Of a stretch of 6,672 nt of DNA, positions 1 to 6,672 are shown piece by piece. The position numbers and the translations under genes were made by a program. The notes beneath the pieces were generated by a model. That model was not told the origin of the DNA and searched no databases. It saw nothing but the letters and a program-made list of their open reading frames with translations. Each line of letters opens with the position of its first letter. Position 1 is the first letter of the stretch. Source of the stretch: Methylococcaceae bacterium (GTDB lineage: Bacteria; Pseudomonadota; Gammaproteobacteria; Methylococcales; Methylomonadaceae); contig CANKON010000080.1 in the NCBI GenBank assembly GCA_947484105.1, forward strand, positions 1 to 6,672, given 5' to 3'.

Positions 1-6
1 TAAAAA

Positions 7-2394
7 TTAACTGCCACTCGGTAAATCAAATATAACCGTGGTGCCTCCACCAACGGTTTCGTGCAAACTCACAGAACCATCACAGCTTTCTAAAATACGT
101 CGCACAATTGCCAAACCAATACCTGTTGATGCTTGGTTTTCATTGACCTGCAAACGTTCAAAAACCGAAAAAACACGCTCACGATATTCAGTAGGAATAC
201 CAATGCCGTTGTCTTCAATATAGTAACGAATACGCAGCCCATCATCCTCACCGTAAATGCGGATTTTGGGAGAACAGTCCAACCGCCGATAGTTTAGGGC
301 ATTATCGAGCAATATATTAAAAATGTCATACACACGCGGACGATCCATCATCAAAACGGGTAATTCTCCGACTTCAATCTTCGCTTCAGTTTTATGAATA
401 AGTGCCGCGTGATGTTGTAAAACTTTAGTTAAAATATTTGTCACAGATACCGATTCAACCGCCGATGTTGATTGTGTTGCGGCAAGATAAAGTTGAATAT
501 CACTCACTAAAGCGCGTTGTCGAACAGCACTTTGTTCAATGAATTGTAATGGAATTCTAACGTCATCACTCACATCAGAAACCGCTGACAGTTCATTTTT
601 TAATTGTTGCACAAAGCTCACAATACGCCGTGTTGGCTCTTGCAAATGATGCGTGGCGATGTTGGTAAACTGCACCAAATCAGCATTGATTCTGCCAAGT
701 TTTCGTTCACTAACTTTTAAATAAAGTTCCATTTGATAACGGTCTGTGATGTCGAATATAAATCCATCAAGTAACGCAATATCGCCGTTTTTATCTTTTA
801 TGCATCGCCCACGCTCATGCACCCAACGAATTTCACCTGAGCGATTCACAATTCGATATTCAATTGTATAGGGACGATTACCTATTACGCTCACCTGAAT
901 TTCATCATTCACAAACTTAATGTCATCAGGATAAATAATGCTGGTATAAGTGCGAACTGCGTTAGCAACAAAATCACTCGGAGGATACCCTGTCAGTTCT
1001 TCAACCAATCCACTCATAAATAGCATTGTCCAATCGGCATCAAGGGCGCATCTAAACGTAATCCCAGGAATGTTTGTAACTAATGTTTTATATTGATTGC
1101 GGCTTTCTTGCAACACGATTCGATTGATTTCAATTTCATTTGCCATCTCATCAAATGCAAGTGCCGCCTTAAAAATTTCGTCATGTCCCAAGACTTTATT
1201 ACTCGCTCGAATGCCATGATCATTCGCATAATCATTCATGCTTTCAGTGAGTGTTTTAATCCGATTCGTGATTGTTTTTCCTGTCATCGTAAAAACCAAA
1301 AAACCGTTTATTACACCTACAAATAGAATCATTTCTAAAAGGTTTAAAAATAACTCGCGTGTGGAATCCATCACTTGATTGATAGGAACTAAACGGTAAT
1401 AACGCCAATTTAATGGTTCTAAAACCATGCCAATTGCAATATATCGGCGACCGTGAAATGTTAGATTGTCTGTTAATAATTTTGGTGTGTTGGTTAATGC
1501 TTGGGTAAATAACGTAGTTAACGCGTGTTCCTTTTCAAAATTAGGTTTGAACTTATCTATCGACGCTTCAAGTTCTTTTTGCCACGAACCCGCTAAAACA
1601 AAATTACCGTTGGCATCCATCAAAAAATGCTCTGTCCCTGAATATAGCTGATCAGATTGAAACATAAATTCAAATACGTTAGTAAGCGGCATATCCTCGC
1701 CCAAACTTCCTATCCATTCATTATTAACGTAAAGCGGATAAACTGCGCTGACCATCCACACTTTCGGAACAGGATCAAACAAAGATGGCGTAAAACGCAA
1801 TTCTCTATTTGGATTCAATTTTGGCGTGGCATACGTTACCCAAGGCGTTTGCGTATAATCATTGTCGGCTTGTTGTTCAAAGACAAAGTCGGGATAATTT
1901 TTATCAAAAATAACTTCGCTACGATTCGGGGATAAATACCAAACATTTTCAGACCGTTTGGTCGCGGCTGCACCAAAAATATCCATGATTCGTTTGATGC
2001 GTAAATGCTGAATTTTTTGTGCGTCATTTTCCTGAGCATTGGGTGGTAAAAAAATGTCTGCTTCAAATTGTCCATTAAGATTCGGTTTTCGACTGCGCCA
2101 CACGCCGTCCGCATTCTGCTCAAATAGCTGGTGAAATGATTTGATTTCGTTTTGTTGAATGGGTTTTGAAAGTTCTACTTCTAACAGCCGCGCTAAATTT
2201 TTCAGTTTTGGCTCACATTCAGAAAAACGTTGTGCGGCAATGGATGTAAATTTTGCGGTTACTTTTTGTAAATTATCAATTTCATGCGCCAATACTTTGC
2301 GTTGGACCAGTTCATAAATGAGTGCTGTGCCTAAAACGGCACTAATTAAAATGCCCGTGATAACAATCAATACCATTTTTTGGCGAAGGCTCAT
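7..2394 (-). CDS. Sensor histidine kinase HK3 (Cache-like periplasmic domain, HAMP, PAS, atypical HisKA, HATPase_c)
   Basis: Full-length membrane sensor kinase, 795 aa, the last gene of the row. TM1 is about 7-28. The large periplasmic region, about 30-345, looks like a double Cache domain: VWMVSAVYPLY and WIGSLGEDMPL (about 212-237) match the strand pair typical of dCache sensors, and FLMDANGNFVLAG (about 257-269) begins the second lobe. TM2 is about 348-370, HAMP about 371-425, and one PAS domain about 430-555, ending in FDITDR. The HisKA-like segment, about 570-640, has ATHHLQEPTRR, with His582 as the likely acceptor; the acidic residue normally following it is replaced by His583. HATPase_c, about 680-793, has an intact N-box (NILLDNALNYR), G1 (DNGIGI, 728-732), F-box (F742/F745) and G2 (TGIGLAI, 757-763). 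Translation starts at the ATG overlapping the HK2 stop (ATGA), 6 nt after a GGGGAA ribosome-binding site. The core is clearly diverged from that of HK1 and HK2. There is no receiver domain. dCache proteins commonly sense amino acids, organic acids or amines, but no ligand-specific motif is evident. Confidence 0.95.
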   Translation of the reverse strand: MSLRQKMVLIVITGILISAVLGTALIYELVQRKVLAHEIDNLQKVTAKFTSIAAQRFSECEPKLKNLARLLEVELSKPIQQNEIKSFHQLFEQNADGVWRSRKPNLNGQFEADIFLPPNAQENDAQKIQHLRIKRIMDIFGAAATKRSENVWYLSPNRSEVIFDKNYPDFVFEQQADNDYTQTPWVTYATPKLNPNRELRFTPSLFDPVPKVWMVSAVYPLYVNNEWIGSLGEDMPLTNVFEFMFQSDQLYSGTEHFLMDANGNFVLAGSWQKELEASIDKFKPNFEKEHALTTLFTQALTNTPKLLTDNLTFHGRRYIAIGMVLEPLNWRYYRLVPINQVMDSTRELFLNLLEMILFVGVINGFLVFTMTGKTITNRIKTLTESMNDYANDHGIRASNKVLGHDEIFKAALAFDEMANEIEINRIVLQESRNQYKTLVTNIPGITFRCALDADWTMLFMSGLVEELTGYPPSDFVANAVRTYTSIIYPDDIKFVNDEIQVSVIGNRPYTIEYRIVNRSGEIRWVHERGRCIKDKNGDIALLDGFIFDITDRYQMELYLKVSERKLGRINADLVQFTNIATHHLQEPTRRIVSFVQQLKNELSAVSDVSDDVRIPLQFIEQSAVRQRALVSDIQLYLAATQSTSAVESVSVTNILTKVLQHHAALIHKTEAKIEVGELPVLMMDRPRVYDIFNILLDNALNYRRLDCSPKIRIYGEDDGLRIRYYIEDNGIGIPTEYRERVFSVFERLQVNENQASTGIGLAIVRRILESCDGSVSLHETVGGGTTVIFDLPSGS

Positions 2395-4682
2395 TTTGCA
2401 TTCCCCAAATTTTGTTTTTTATTATCAAACGGCAATTCAAACCAAAACACGCAACCTAATCCTTCGCCTTCTGATTGCACACCGATTTCACCGCCGTGAT
2501 GTTCAATAATTTTTCGACATAACGCTAAACCGACCCCCGATCCTTCAAAACGAGTGCGTGCCTGCAAACGGGAAAAAACTTTAAATAATCGGTCAATTTG
2601 ATTTGCTGCAATGCCGATGCCGTTATCACGCACTTCGACACGGAAGGTATTCGATCTAACGCTTGCTAAAACGTGAACAAAAGGTAGTTTATTTTCGTCA
2701 TGATATTTCAACGCATTGCCAATCAAGTTTTGAAATAACCGTGTTAATTCGTCATGATTTGCCACCACGTCAATCCAATCGCCAGAAATCTCAACTGTTC
2801 CCTCACAACTTTCTAGCACAGGTTTTAAAAACGAAAGCGCTTCGTCAACAGCAGCACGAGTTGAAATAACGCTAAACGTTTCGGAGCCTCTTCCAACCCT
2901 TGAATAATCAAGTAACGATAAAATCATCGAATCCATGCGTGTTGCACCATCAACGGCAAACGTTAAAAATTGGCGTGTATCGTCGTCCAATTGTGTTTTT
3001 AATGCTTTTTCGATTAGTGTTAAGTAACTGGTGACCATTCGTAATGGTTGGCGCATATCGTGTGAAACGGCATACGCAAATTGCTCTAATTCGGCATTAG
3101 AGCGTATTAATTCTGTTTCTAAATTTTTACGTTCGGTAATATCTGTATGCGTGCCAATCAATCGTAATGGTTTTCCTTCGCTGTCCCTGTCCACCACAAT
3201 GCCGCGATCTAAAATCCATTTATAACTGCCGTCTTTACAACTTACCCGATGTTCGCAAATATAACTATTCGTTTTGCCATCCAAATAATCCTTCACAACT
3301 TGAAAAACATGAATTTTTTCATCAGGATGAATACGTTTTTCCCATTCGTCTAAACCATTGCCAATTTCATCATCATTAAAACCGAGCATTTCTTTCCAAC
3401 GATGACTAAAAAATACGGTGCTATTTTTAATATCCCAATCCCAAAGCCCATCCCCAGAGCCTTCAACAGCAAATTTCCAACGAAATTCACTTTCTAAAAG
3501 TCGTTTTTGATTTTTTTTGCGCTCGGTAATGTCACGCATGATAGTAGAAATCAAAATCGGCTCACCGTTTTCATCACGATGAAGCGTCAGAACTTGGGAA
3601 ACGGGAATTTCAAAATGACCAACGCTTTTCAATACAGCATGTTCACTTTTCCAAAAACCATGTTTCAAAATGGCTGGAATACCTTCTTGTAAAATTAAAT
3701 TTGTCGCCCATTCTGGGTGCATATCATTGATTTTTAATTTTGATATATCCACATCGTCAGACAACCCGACCATTTTTCTTGCCGCTTCGTTGAGATATTT
3801 TAAATTGGCTTGCATATCAGACATTCCAATAAAATCGGGGGCTTCGTCAATAATTTTAAGTAATTGGTTACGCTCTTTTTGCTGTATTTCAAGTGATTGA
3901 TATGCCGATTCTGCTTGATTTAATGCGTCCTTTAAGGTGTCACTGAGCAAGCCAATTTCATCGTAATGGGTAAGATTGCCTTTTAGGGTTTTAATTTCTT
4001 GGTTATTTGATACTTGACGTGTAATCGCCGTGACGGGGTTTATAACGTAGTGCTTTAATAACCAATAACTGTAGGCAACCAGAATAACGACTAAACTTAA
4101 AAACACCGCGGTGAATTGCATCACCGTTTTCAATACGGCGGATTGTGTTGGCTGACTATCAAGTTGAACAAATACGACCGCTTGAACCGTCATGTCGCTC
4201 AACATTCCCGCCGATTGACTCAAGAGAAGTGGCGTTACGATGTTATAACTTGCACTTTGTTGATCAAAATGTTGATAAATAACTTGTGATTGCAGAGTGT
4301 TTTGAATAGATCTTTCAATTTCTGCATTGTCCAAATTGTTTAATGATTTCCCTAAAAATACATTTTTATTTGTTGCCAAAATTCGAGCAGGCTCAGTAGC
4401 CGCAACAACTAAAATCAAATTAACTTCACGCTCTGCGCCCAATGTGGTCACGATTCGTTGCAATTCACCCGCACGTGATAAACCTTCAGCGGCATAATTG
4501 ACCGTATTTGCCAACAATTCCGCACGAACTGCGAGCTTTTCAACGAGTAATTGCTGGAATCTGAATTGCGCGGTAAGAATTAAAACCATCGCGAAGACAA
4601 CACCTAATGCGATTAACGGCAACAGTATTTTGTATTTCAATGACTTTGTAACAGGTCTATTGTGAACCGTTTTATTTAACAT
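2391..4682 (-). CDS. Sensor histidine kinase HK2 (two TM, periplasmic sensor, HAMP, two PAS, HisKA, HATPase_c)
   Basis: Full-length membrane sensor kinase, 763 aa. Domains in order: TM1 about 18-38; periplasmic region about 39-185, probably a single Cache-like PAS fold (the segment around ILATNKNVFLGKSL resembles Cache strands, tentative); TM2 about 186-208; HAMP about 209-262; PAS1 about 270-388, ending in a DITERK PAC motif; PAS2 about 396-518, ending in a second DITERK; HisKA about 528-600 with SHDMRQPLR, phospho-acceptor His541; HATPase_c about 643-752 with N656, G1 at 686-690, F-box F700/F703 and G2 at 714-719. All catalytic boxes are intact, and there is no receiver domain, so phosphate must go to a separate response regulator. 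The start ATG (4682-4680) is supported by a Shine-Dalgarno (TAGGTG) 6 nt upstream, overlapping the SBP stop. The TGA stop overlaps the HK3 start codon. The kinase core is nearly the same as in HK1, but the sensor half differs. The PAS domains carry no residues I can assign to a heme or flavin cofactor. Confidence 0.95.
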   Translation of the reverse strand: MLNKTVHNRPVTKSLKYKILLPLIALGVVFAMVLILTAQFRFQQLLVEKLAVRAELLANTVNYAAEGLSRAGELQRIVTTLGAEREVNLILVVAATEPARILATNKNVFLGKSLNNLDNAEIERSIQNTLQSQVIYQHFDQQSASYNIVTPLLLSQSAGMLSDMTVQAVVFVQLDSQPTQSAVLKTVMQFTAVFLSLVVILVAYSYWLLKHYVINPVTAITRQVSNNQEIKTLKGNLTHYDEIGLLSDTLKDALNQAESAYQSLEIQQKERNQLLKIIDEAPDFIGMSDMQANLKYLNEAARKMVGLSDDVDISKLKINDMHPEWATNLILQEGIPAILKHGFWKSEHAVLKSVGHFEIPVSQVLTLHRDENGEPILISTIMRDITERKKNQKRLLESEFRWKFAVEGSGDGLWDWDIKNSTVFFSHRWKEMLGFNDDEIGNGLDEWEKRIHPDEKIHVFQVVKDYLDGKTNSYICEHRVSCKDGSYKWILDRGIVVDRDSEGKPLRLIGTHTDITERKNLETELIRSNAELEQFAYAVSHDMRQPLRMVTSYLTLIEKALKTQLDDDTRQFLTFAVDGATRMDSMILSLLDYSRVGRGSETFSVISTRAAVDEALSFLKPVLESCEGTVEISGDWIDVVANHDELTRLFQNLIGNALKYHDENKLPFVHVLASVRSNTFRVEVRDNGIGIAANQIDRLFKVFSRLQARTRFEGSGVGLALCRKIIEHHGGEIGVQSEGEGLGCVFWFELPFDNKKQNLGNAK
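2401..2406 (-). promoter_or_regulatory. Ribosome-binding site of HK3, inside the end of HK2
   Basis: GGGGAA on the minus strand sits 6 nt before the ATG at 2394-2392 and within the last codons of HK2. It supports the HK3 start at the ATGA overlap with the HK2 stop. Confidence 0.65.
2427..3104 (-). repeat. Diverged direct repeat, copy B: kinase core of HK2
   Basis: Same length (678 nt) and orientation as 5700-6377 in HK1. The exact blocks matching that copy are 3052-3083 (32 nt) and 2947-2975 (29 nt). Similarity begins just after the second PAS domain, fading upstream of RSNAEL, and ends at WFELPF; the final 11 residues of HK2 and 9 of HK1 are unrelated. The boundaries therefore match the kinase module rather than the whole gene. 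Confidence 0.9.
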
Positions 4683-4688
4683 GGTTTA

Positions 4689-4694
4689 CACCTA
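4689..4694 (-). promoter_or_regulatory. Ribosome-binding site of HK2, overlapping the SBP stop codon
   Basis: TAGGTG on the minus strand lies 6 nt before the ATG at 4682-4680. Its first three bases are the TAG stop of the SBP gene, so ribosomes finishing the SBP end on the HK2 initiation site. This supports the chosen start and suggests translational coupling. Confidence 0.65.
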
Positions 4695-5660
4695 TTTCTT
4701 AACAAATCGGTCAGTGACCGTATCGGCGCGATGATCTACGCCCTTAATTTGCCCACTTTCACGCAAAATTTTGTCGGTCATCTCAATGACAGCAGAAAGT
4801 TTTCCGTCTGGCTTGAAAAAATCGGCTTGCCCTTCTTGCGTCACAATATGAATCCCAACGGTTAATGCTTCTTTAAATTCTTGTGGCGTAATACCTTCAC
4901 GGGCAGCCATGATAGCGTAAGCCTCTTCTGGATTTTCTTTGGCATATTGCATCGCTTTGTAATAAGCTCTTAACAGTTTTTCAACATCAGCAGGACGCTT
5001 TTTAATGATAGTTTCGTCCATCGCCATCACATCAACGACTTCATCAGGAATGTCAGCAGTAGAAAATAAGATATTGGCTTTGACATCATGCCGTAATTGA
5101 ACCGAAGTGGGCGGATAAGTCACAATCGCATCCAGTGTGCCTTTGCTTAACGCTTCAGCAAGCGAAATTTGATCCATCCCCGTTATTTGAACATCAGCTA
5201 AGGTCAAGCCGAATTTATCCAGTCCTCTCGCTAAAACGTAAATACCCAGTGAAGCGAGTTCAAGTCCGATTTTTTTGCCGCGCAATGCCTTACCGTCTTT
5301 GATTGCCGCAGTTGATAAAATTACATCTGCCCCATCGGAATAATCGATAACTTGTACCACTTGCAACTTGCGTGGCGAGTGTTCTCGCGCTTGGAATACA
5401 TCAACAAGCGTAGTGCCTAAACCGTCAATTTGCCCACGTTCATAAGAACGCTGTACATCTGACAGCGCACTAAATTCAATCAGTTTTACGTCAAGCTGTT
5501 CATCTTTAAAAAAACCTTTCTGTTCTGCAAGATAGAAAAACTCAAACGGTGGCCAAGTGCTAAGTCCAATTCTCAACGGTTCAGATTGTTCAGCATTACA
5601 ACCTAATAAAGCGAGGGATAACAAAATGAAACCTGAAATCTTTTTAGTTAATGTGAACAT
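4692..5660 (-). CDS. Lipoprotein ABC-type solute-binding protein, NMT1/THI5/SsuA-like family
   Basis: Periplasmic type II solute-binding protein, 322 aa, a usual length for the family. The N-terminus is a lipoprotein signal peptide: basic MFTLTKK, hydrophobic stretch, lipobox ALLGC with Cys21 as the lipidated residue. Mature residues about 28-45 (LRIGLSTWPPFEFFYLA) are the typical first strand and ligand-pocket loop. GQIDGLGTTLVDVFQA (77-92) is the loop where the first lobe samples the ligand. LRGKKIGLELASLGIYVLA (126-144) and GTLDAIVTYPP (174-184) match the second-lobe signatures. Known members bind nitrate, sulfonates, taurine, bicarbonate or pyrimidine thiamine precursors; the ligand here cannot be read from sequence. 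No permease or ATPase gene accompanies it in the window; it lies 9 nt from a sensor kinase on each side. This suggests a receptor role in signalling (inference), although a transporter encoded elsewhere is not excluded. The start is ATG at 5660-5658, with only a weak purine run (TAAGAAAA) upstream that includes the HK1 stop. This, and the signal peptide beginning at this Met, support the start and possible translational coupling. Confidence 0.92.
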   Translation of the reverse strand: MFTLTKKISGFILLSLALLGCNAEQSEPLRIGLSTWPPFEFFYLAEQKGFFKDEQLDVKLIEFSALSDVQRSYERGQIDGLGTTLVDVFQAREHSPRKLQVVQVIDYSDGADVILSTAAIKDGKALRGKKIGLELASLGIYVLARGLDKFGLTLADVQITGMDQISLAEALSKGTLDAIVTYPPTSVQLRHDVKANILFSTADIPDEVVDVMAMDETIIKKRPADVEKLLRAYYKAMQYAKENPEEAYAIMAAREGITPQEFKEALTVGIHIVTQEGQADFFKPDGKLSAVIEMTDKILRESGQIKGVDHRADTVTDRFVKK

Positions 5661-5664
5661 AGTG

Positions 5665-5672
5665 TTTTCTTA
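5665..5672 (-). promoter_or_regulatory. Weak ribosome-binding region of the SBP gene
   Basis: TAAGAAAA on the minus strand, including the HK1 TAA stop, lies 4 nt before the ATG at 5660-5658. It lacks a GG core, so it is a poor Shine-Dalgarno match. Initiation may rely on ribosomes arriving from HK1. The assignment is tentative. Confidence 0.35.
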
Positions 5673-6672
5673 AAGTAGTTTTTTAAAAATGGCGGATTCA
5701 AATGGCAACTCAAACCAAAACACGCACCCGAATCCTTCGCCTTCCGATGTCACACCAATTTTGCCACCGTGATGTTCAACGATTTTGCGGCACAACGCTA
5801 AACCTACGCCCGTTCCTTCAAAATGACTTCGGGCTTGCAAACGAGAAAAAACTTTGAATAATCGGTTAATTTGACGTGGGTTAATACCGATGCCGTTGTC
5901 GCAAATTTCAACGCGGAATACGTTTGACGTAATGCTTGCGAATACTTGAACAACAGGCGGTTTATTTGCTTCGTGATATTTAAGCGCGTTGCCAATCAAG
6001 TTTTGAAACAGTCGCGTTAATTCGTCACGGTTCGCGATTAAATCGACCCAATCGCCTAAAATGTCTACCCGTCCGCCACCTGCTTCTAATTCTGGCATTA
6101 AAAACAGAAGTGCTTCATCAACCGCCGAACGAGTAGAAATAACGGTTGTAGCTTCGGAAATTCTGCCAACTCGTGAATAATCCAGCAACGACAAAATCAT
6201 GCTATCCATACGTTTTGCGCCATCAACGGCAAACGTTAAAAATTGGCGCGTATCGTCATCGAGTTGAGACTGTAATGCCTTTTCGATTAAACCTAAATAA
6301 CTTGTGACCATGCGTAATGGCTGACGCATATCGTGTGAAACGGCATACGCAAATTGTTCTAATTCGGCGTTGGAGCGTTTTAATTCTGTATCACTTTTAA
6401 TTAGATTGTTGGTTCGCTCATCAACCAATTGTTGAAGCACCATCTCGCGTCCAGATGACACCATGATGAATACACCAATCACGCTGGTTAAAACCAAACC
6501 CGTTAATAAAATAAGCCATGCGTTATCTGAATGATGATAAGAAAAATAATCTTGCGTGGGTGCAATTTGAAATCGCCATTGGCGATTTCCCATTGAAATA
6601 AGTGAAGAATTCGTCAATAAGATATTTTTTCCAAACAAGCCTTTTTCATTCAACACAAAAGAATCTAATTGA
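5670..6672 (-). CDS. Sensor histidine kinase HK1, N-terminus cut by window edge (CHASE-like end, TM, HisKA, HATPase_c)
   Basis: Membrane-bound sensor histidine kinase: ATP-dependent autophosphorylation on His, then phosphotransfer to an unseen response regulator. The frame stays open to position 6672 (five more codons upstream of a GTG at 6656-6654), so the true start lies outside; the GTG falls inside a folded domain and is not a credible start. The visible N-terminal part, with NRQWRFQIAPT, resembles the last strand of a periplasmic CHASE domain. A membrane segment follows (about 6520-6450, NAWLILLTGLV onward), then a charged helical linker (about 6445-6380) and HisKA with H-box SHDMRQPLR (His at 6335-6333). 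The HATPase_c domain has an N-box (NLIGNALKY), G1 (DNGIGI), F-box (LFKVFSRL) and G2 (GTGVGLAL), all intact, so it should be catalytically active. There is no PAS domain between membrane and kinase core, and no receiver domain. The gene ends with TAA 9 nt before the SBP gene. The core is about 80% identical to that of HK2. The CHASE call is tentative; the kinase call is firm. Confidence 0.93.
   Translation of the reverse strand, partial: QLDSFVLNEKGLFGKNILLTNSSLISMGNRQWRFQIAPTQDYFSYHHSDNAWLILLTGLVLTSVIGVFIMVSSGREMVLQQLVDERTNNLIKSDTELKRSNAELEQFAYAVSHDMRQPLRMVTSYLGLIEKALQSQLDDDTRQFLTFAVDGAKRMDSMILSLLDYSRVGRISEATTVISTRSAVDEALLFLMPELEAGGGRVDILGDWVDLIANRDELTRLFQNLIGNALKYHEANKPPVVQVFASITSNVFRVEICDNGIGINPRQINRLFKVFSRLQARSHFEGTGVGLALCRKIVEHHGGKIGVTSEGEGFGCVFWFELPFESAIFKKLL
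5700..6377 (-). repeat. Diverged direct repeat, copy A: kinase core of HK1
   Basis: These 226 codons, from RSNAELEQ through WFELPF, align without any gap to 2427-3104 in HK2. By hand count about 80% of residues are identical. At the DNA level there are long exact blocks, including 32 nt at 6325-6356 and 29 nt at 6220-6248, mixed with many third-position changes. This is a paralogous coding repeat, not a mobile element; no terminal inverted repeats or target duplications were seen. Confidence 0.9.

Noticed and set aside
1657..1935. Plus-strand open frames of 60-92 codons, such as this one and those at 1093-1326, 2663-2869 and 3670-3900
   Set aside because: Each lies wholly or almost wholly opposite a well-supported kinase gene, has no recognisable domain, and is a shadow of the minus-strand coding frame.
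1836..2123. Minus-strand open frame of 95 codons inside HK3
   Set aside because: It is out of frame with the HK3 Cache-like domain, whose own frame is continuous; there is no sign of a frameshift or of a separate product. The 63-codon frame at 5804-5995 inside HK1 is rejected for the same reason.
4692..5660. Naming the SBP as a specific transporter component (TauA, SsuA, NrtA or ThiY)
   Set aside because: Family-level signatures are clear but no ligand-specific residues can be assigned, and there are no transporter genes in the window to support a substrate.
2427..6377. Repeated kinase core as an assembly artefact or insertion element
   Set aside because: The copies differ at about one residue in five with many silent changes, have no gaps or stops, and lack inverted repeats or a transposase, so they are genuine paralogues.
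6654..6656. GTG as the start codon of HK1
   Set aside because: The frame is open to the window edge, and the GTG falls within what looks like the end of a periplasmic domain; starting there would remove the first membrane segment and most of the sensor. The gene is treated as partial.
1..6672. tRNA, rRNA, CRISPR array, insertion sequence or terminator
   Set aside because: Coding sequence fills the window; no regularly spaced repeats, cloverleaf-like sequence, transposase or hairpin followed by a T-run in a non-coding gap was seen by eye.

Overview
The window is a compact, unidirectional signalling cluster. Four genes, all on the minus strand, fill essentially every base; there is no intergenic stretch longer than 9 nt. 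In transcription order (right to left) they are: a sensor histidine kinase cut by the right edge (HK1, 6672-5670), a lipoprotein ABC-type solute-binding protein of the NMT1/THI5/SsuA type (SBP, 5660-4692), a PAS-containing sensor histidine kinase (HK2, 4682-2391) and a Cache/HAMP/PAS sensor histidine kinase (HK3, 2394-7). The two gaps are 9 nt each and the HK2/HK3 junction is an ATGA overlap, so these genes are very likely one operon. No promoter or terminator is visible: the operon begins beyond the right edge, and only 6 nt remain after the last stop codon.

The composition is moderately AT-rich (about 40% GC by eye). The lipobox signal peptide, the multi-PAS kinases and the cytoplasmic kinase cores fit a Gram-negative bacterium. 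The flavour is that of environmental gammaproteobacteria (Thiotrichales or Methylococcales type), but this taxonomic guess rests on general resemblance only.

How the genes may work together (inference): the SBP has no permease or ATPase gene beside it in the window but is packed between three membrane sensor kinases. It may act as a periplasmic ligand receptor feeding one or more of them, rather than as part of a transporter. HK1 and HK2 carry almost the same 226-residue kinase core (about 80% identical, no gaps) attached to quite different sensor halves, so they probably address the same response regulator. HK3 is more distant and has an unusual His-His H-box. No receiver domain or response regulator is encoded here, so the output lies outside the window.

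The main points of interest are the SBP-between-kinases arrangement, the core-swapped kinase pair, and the non-canonical H-boxes.
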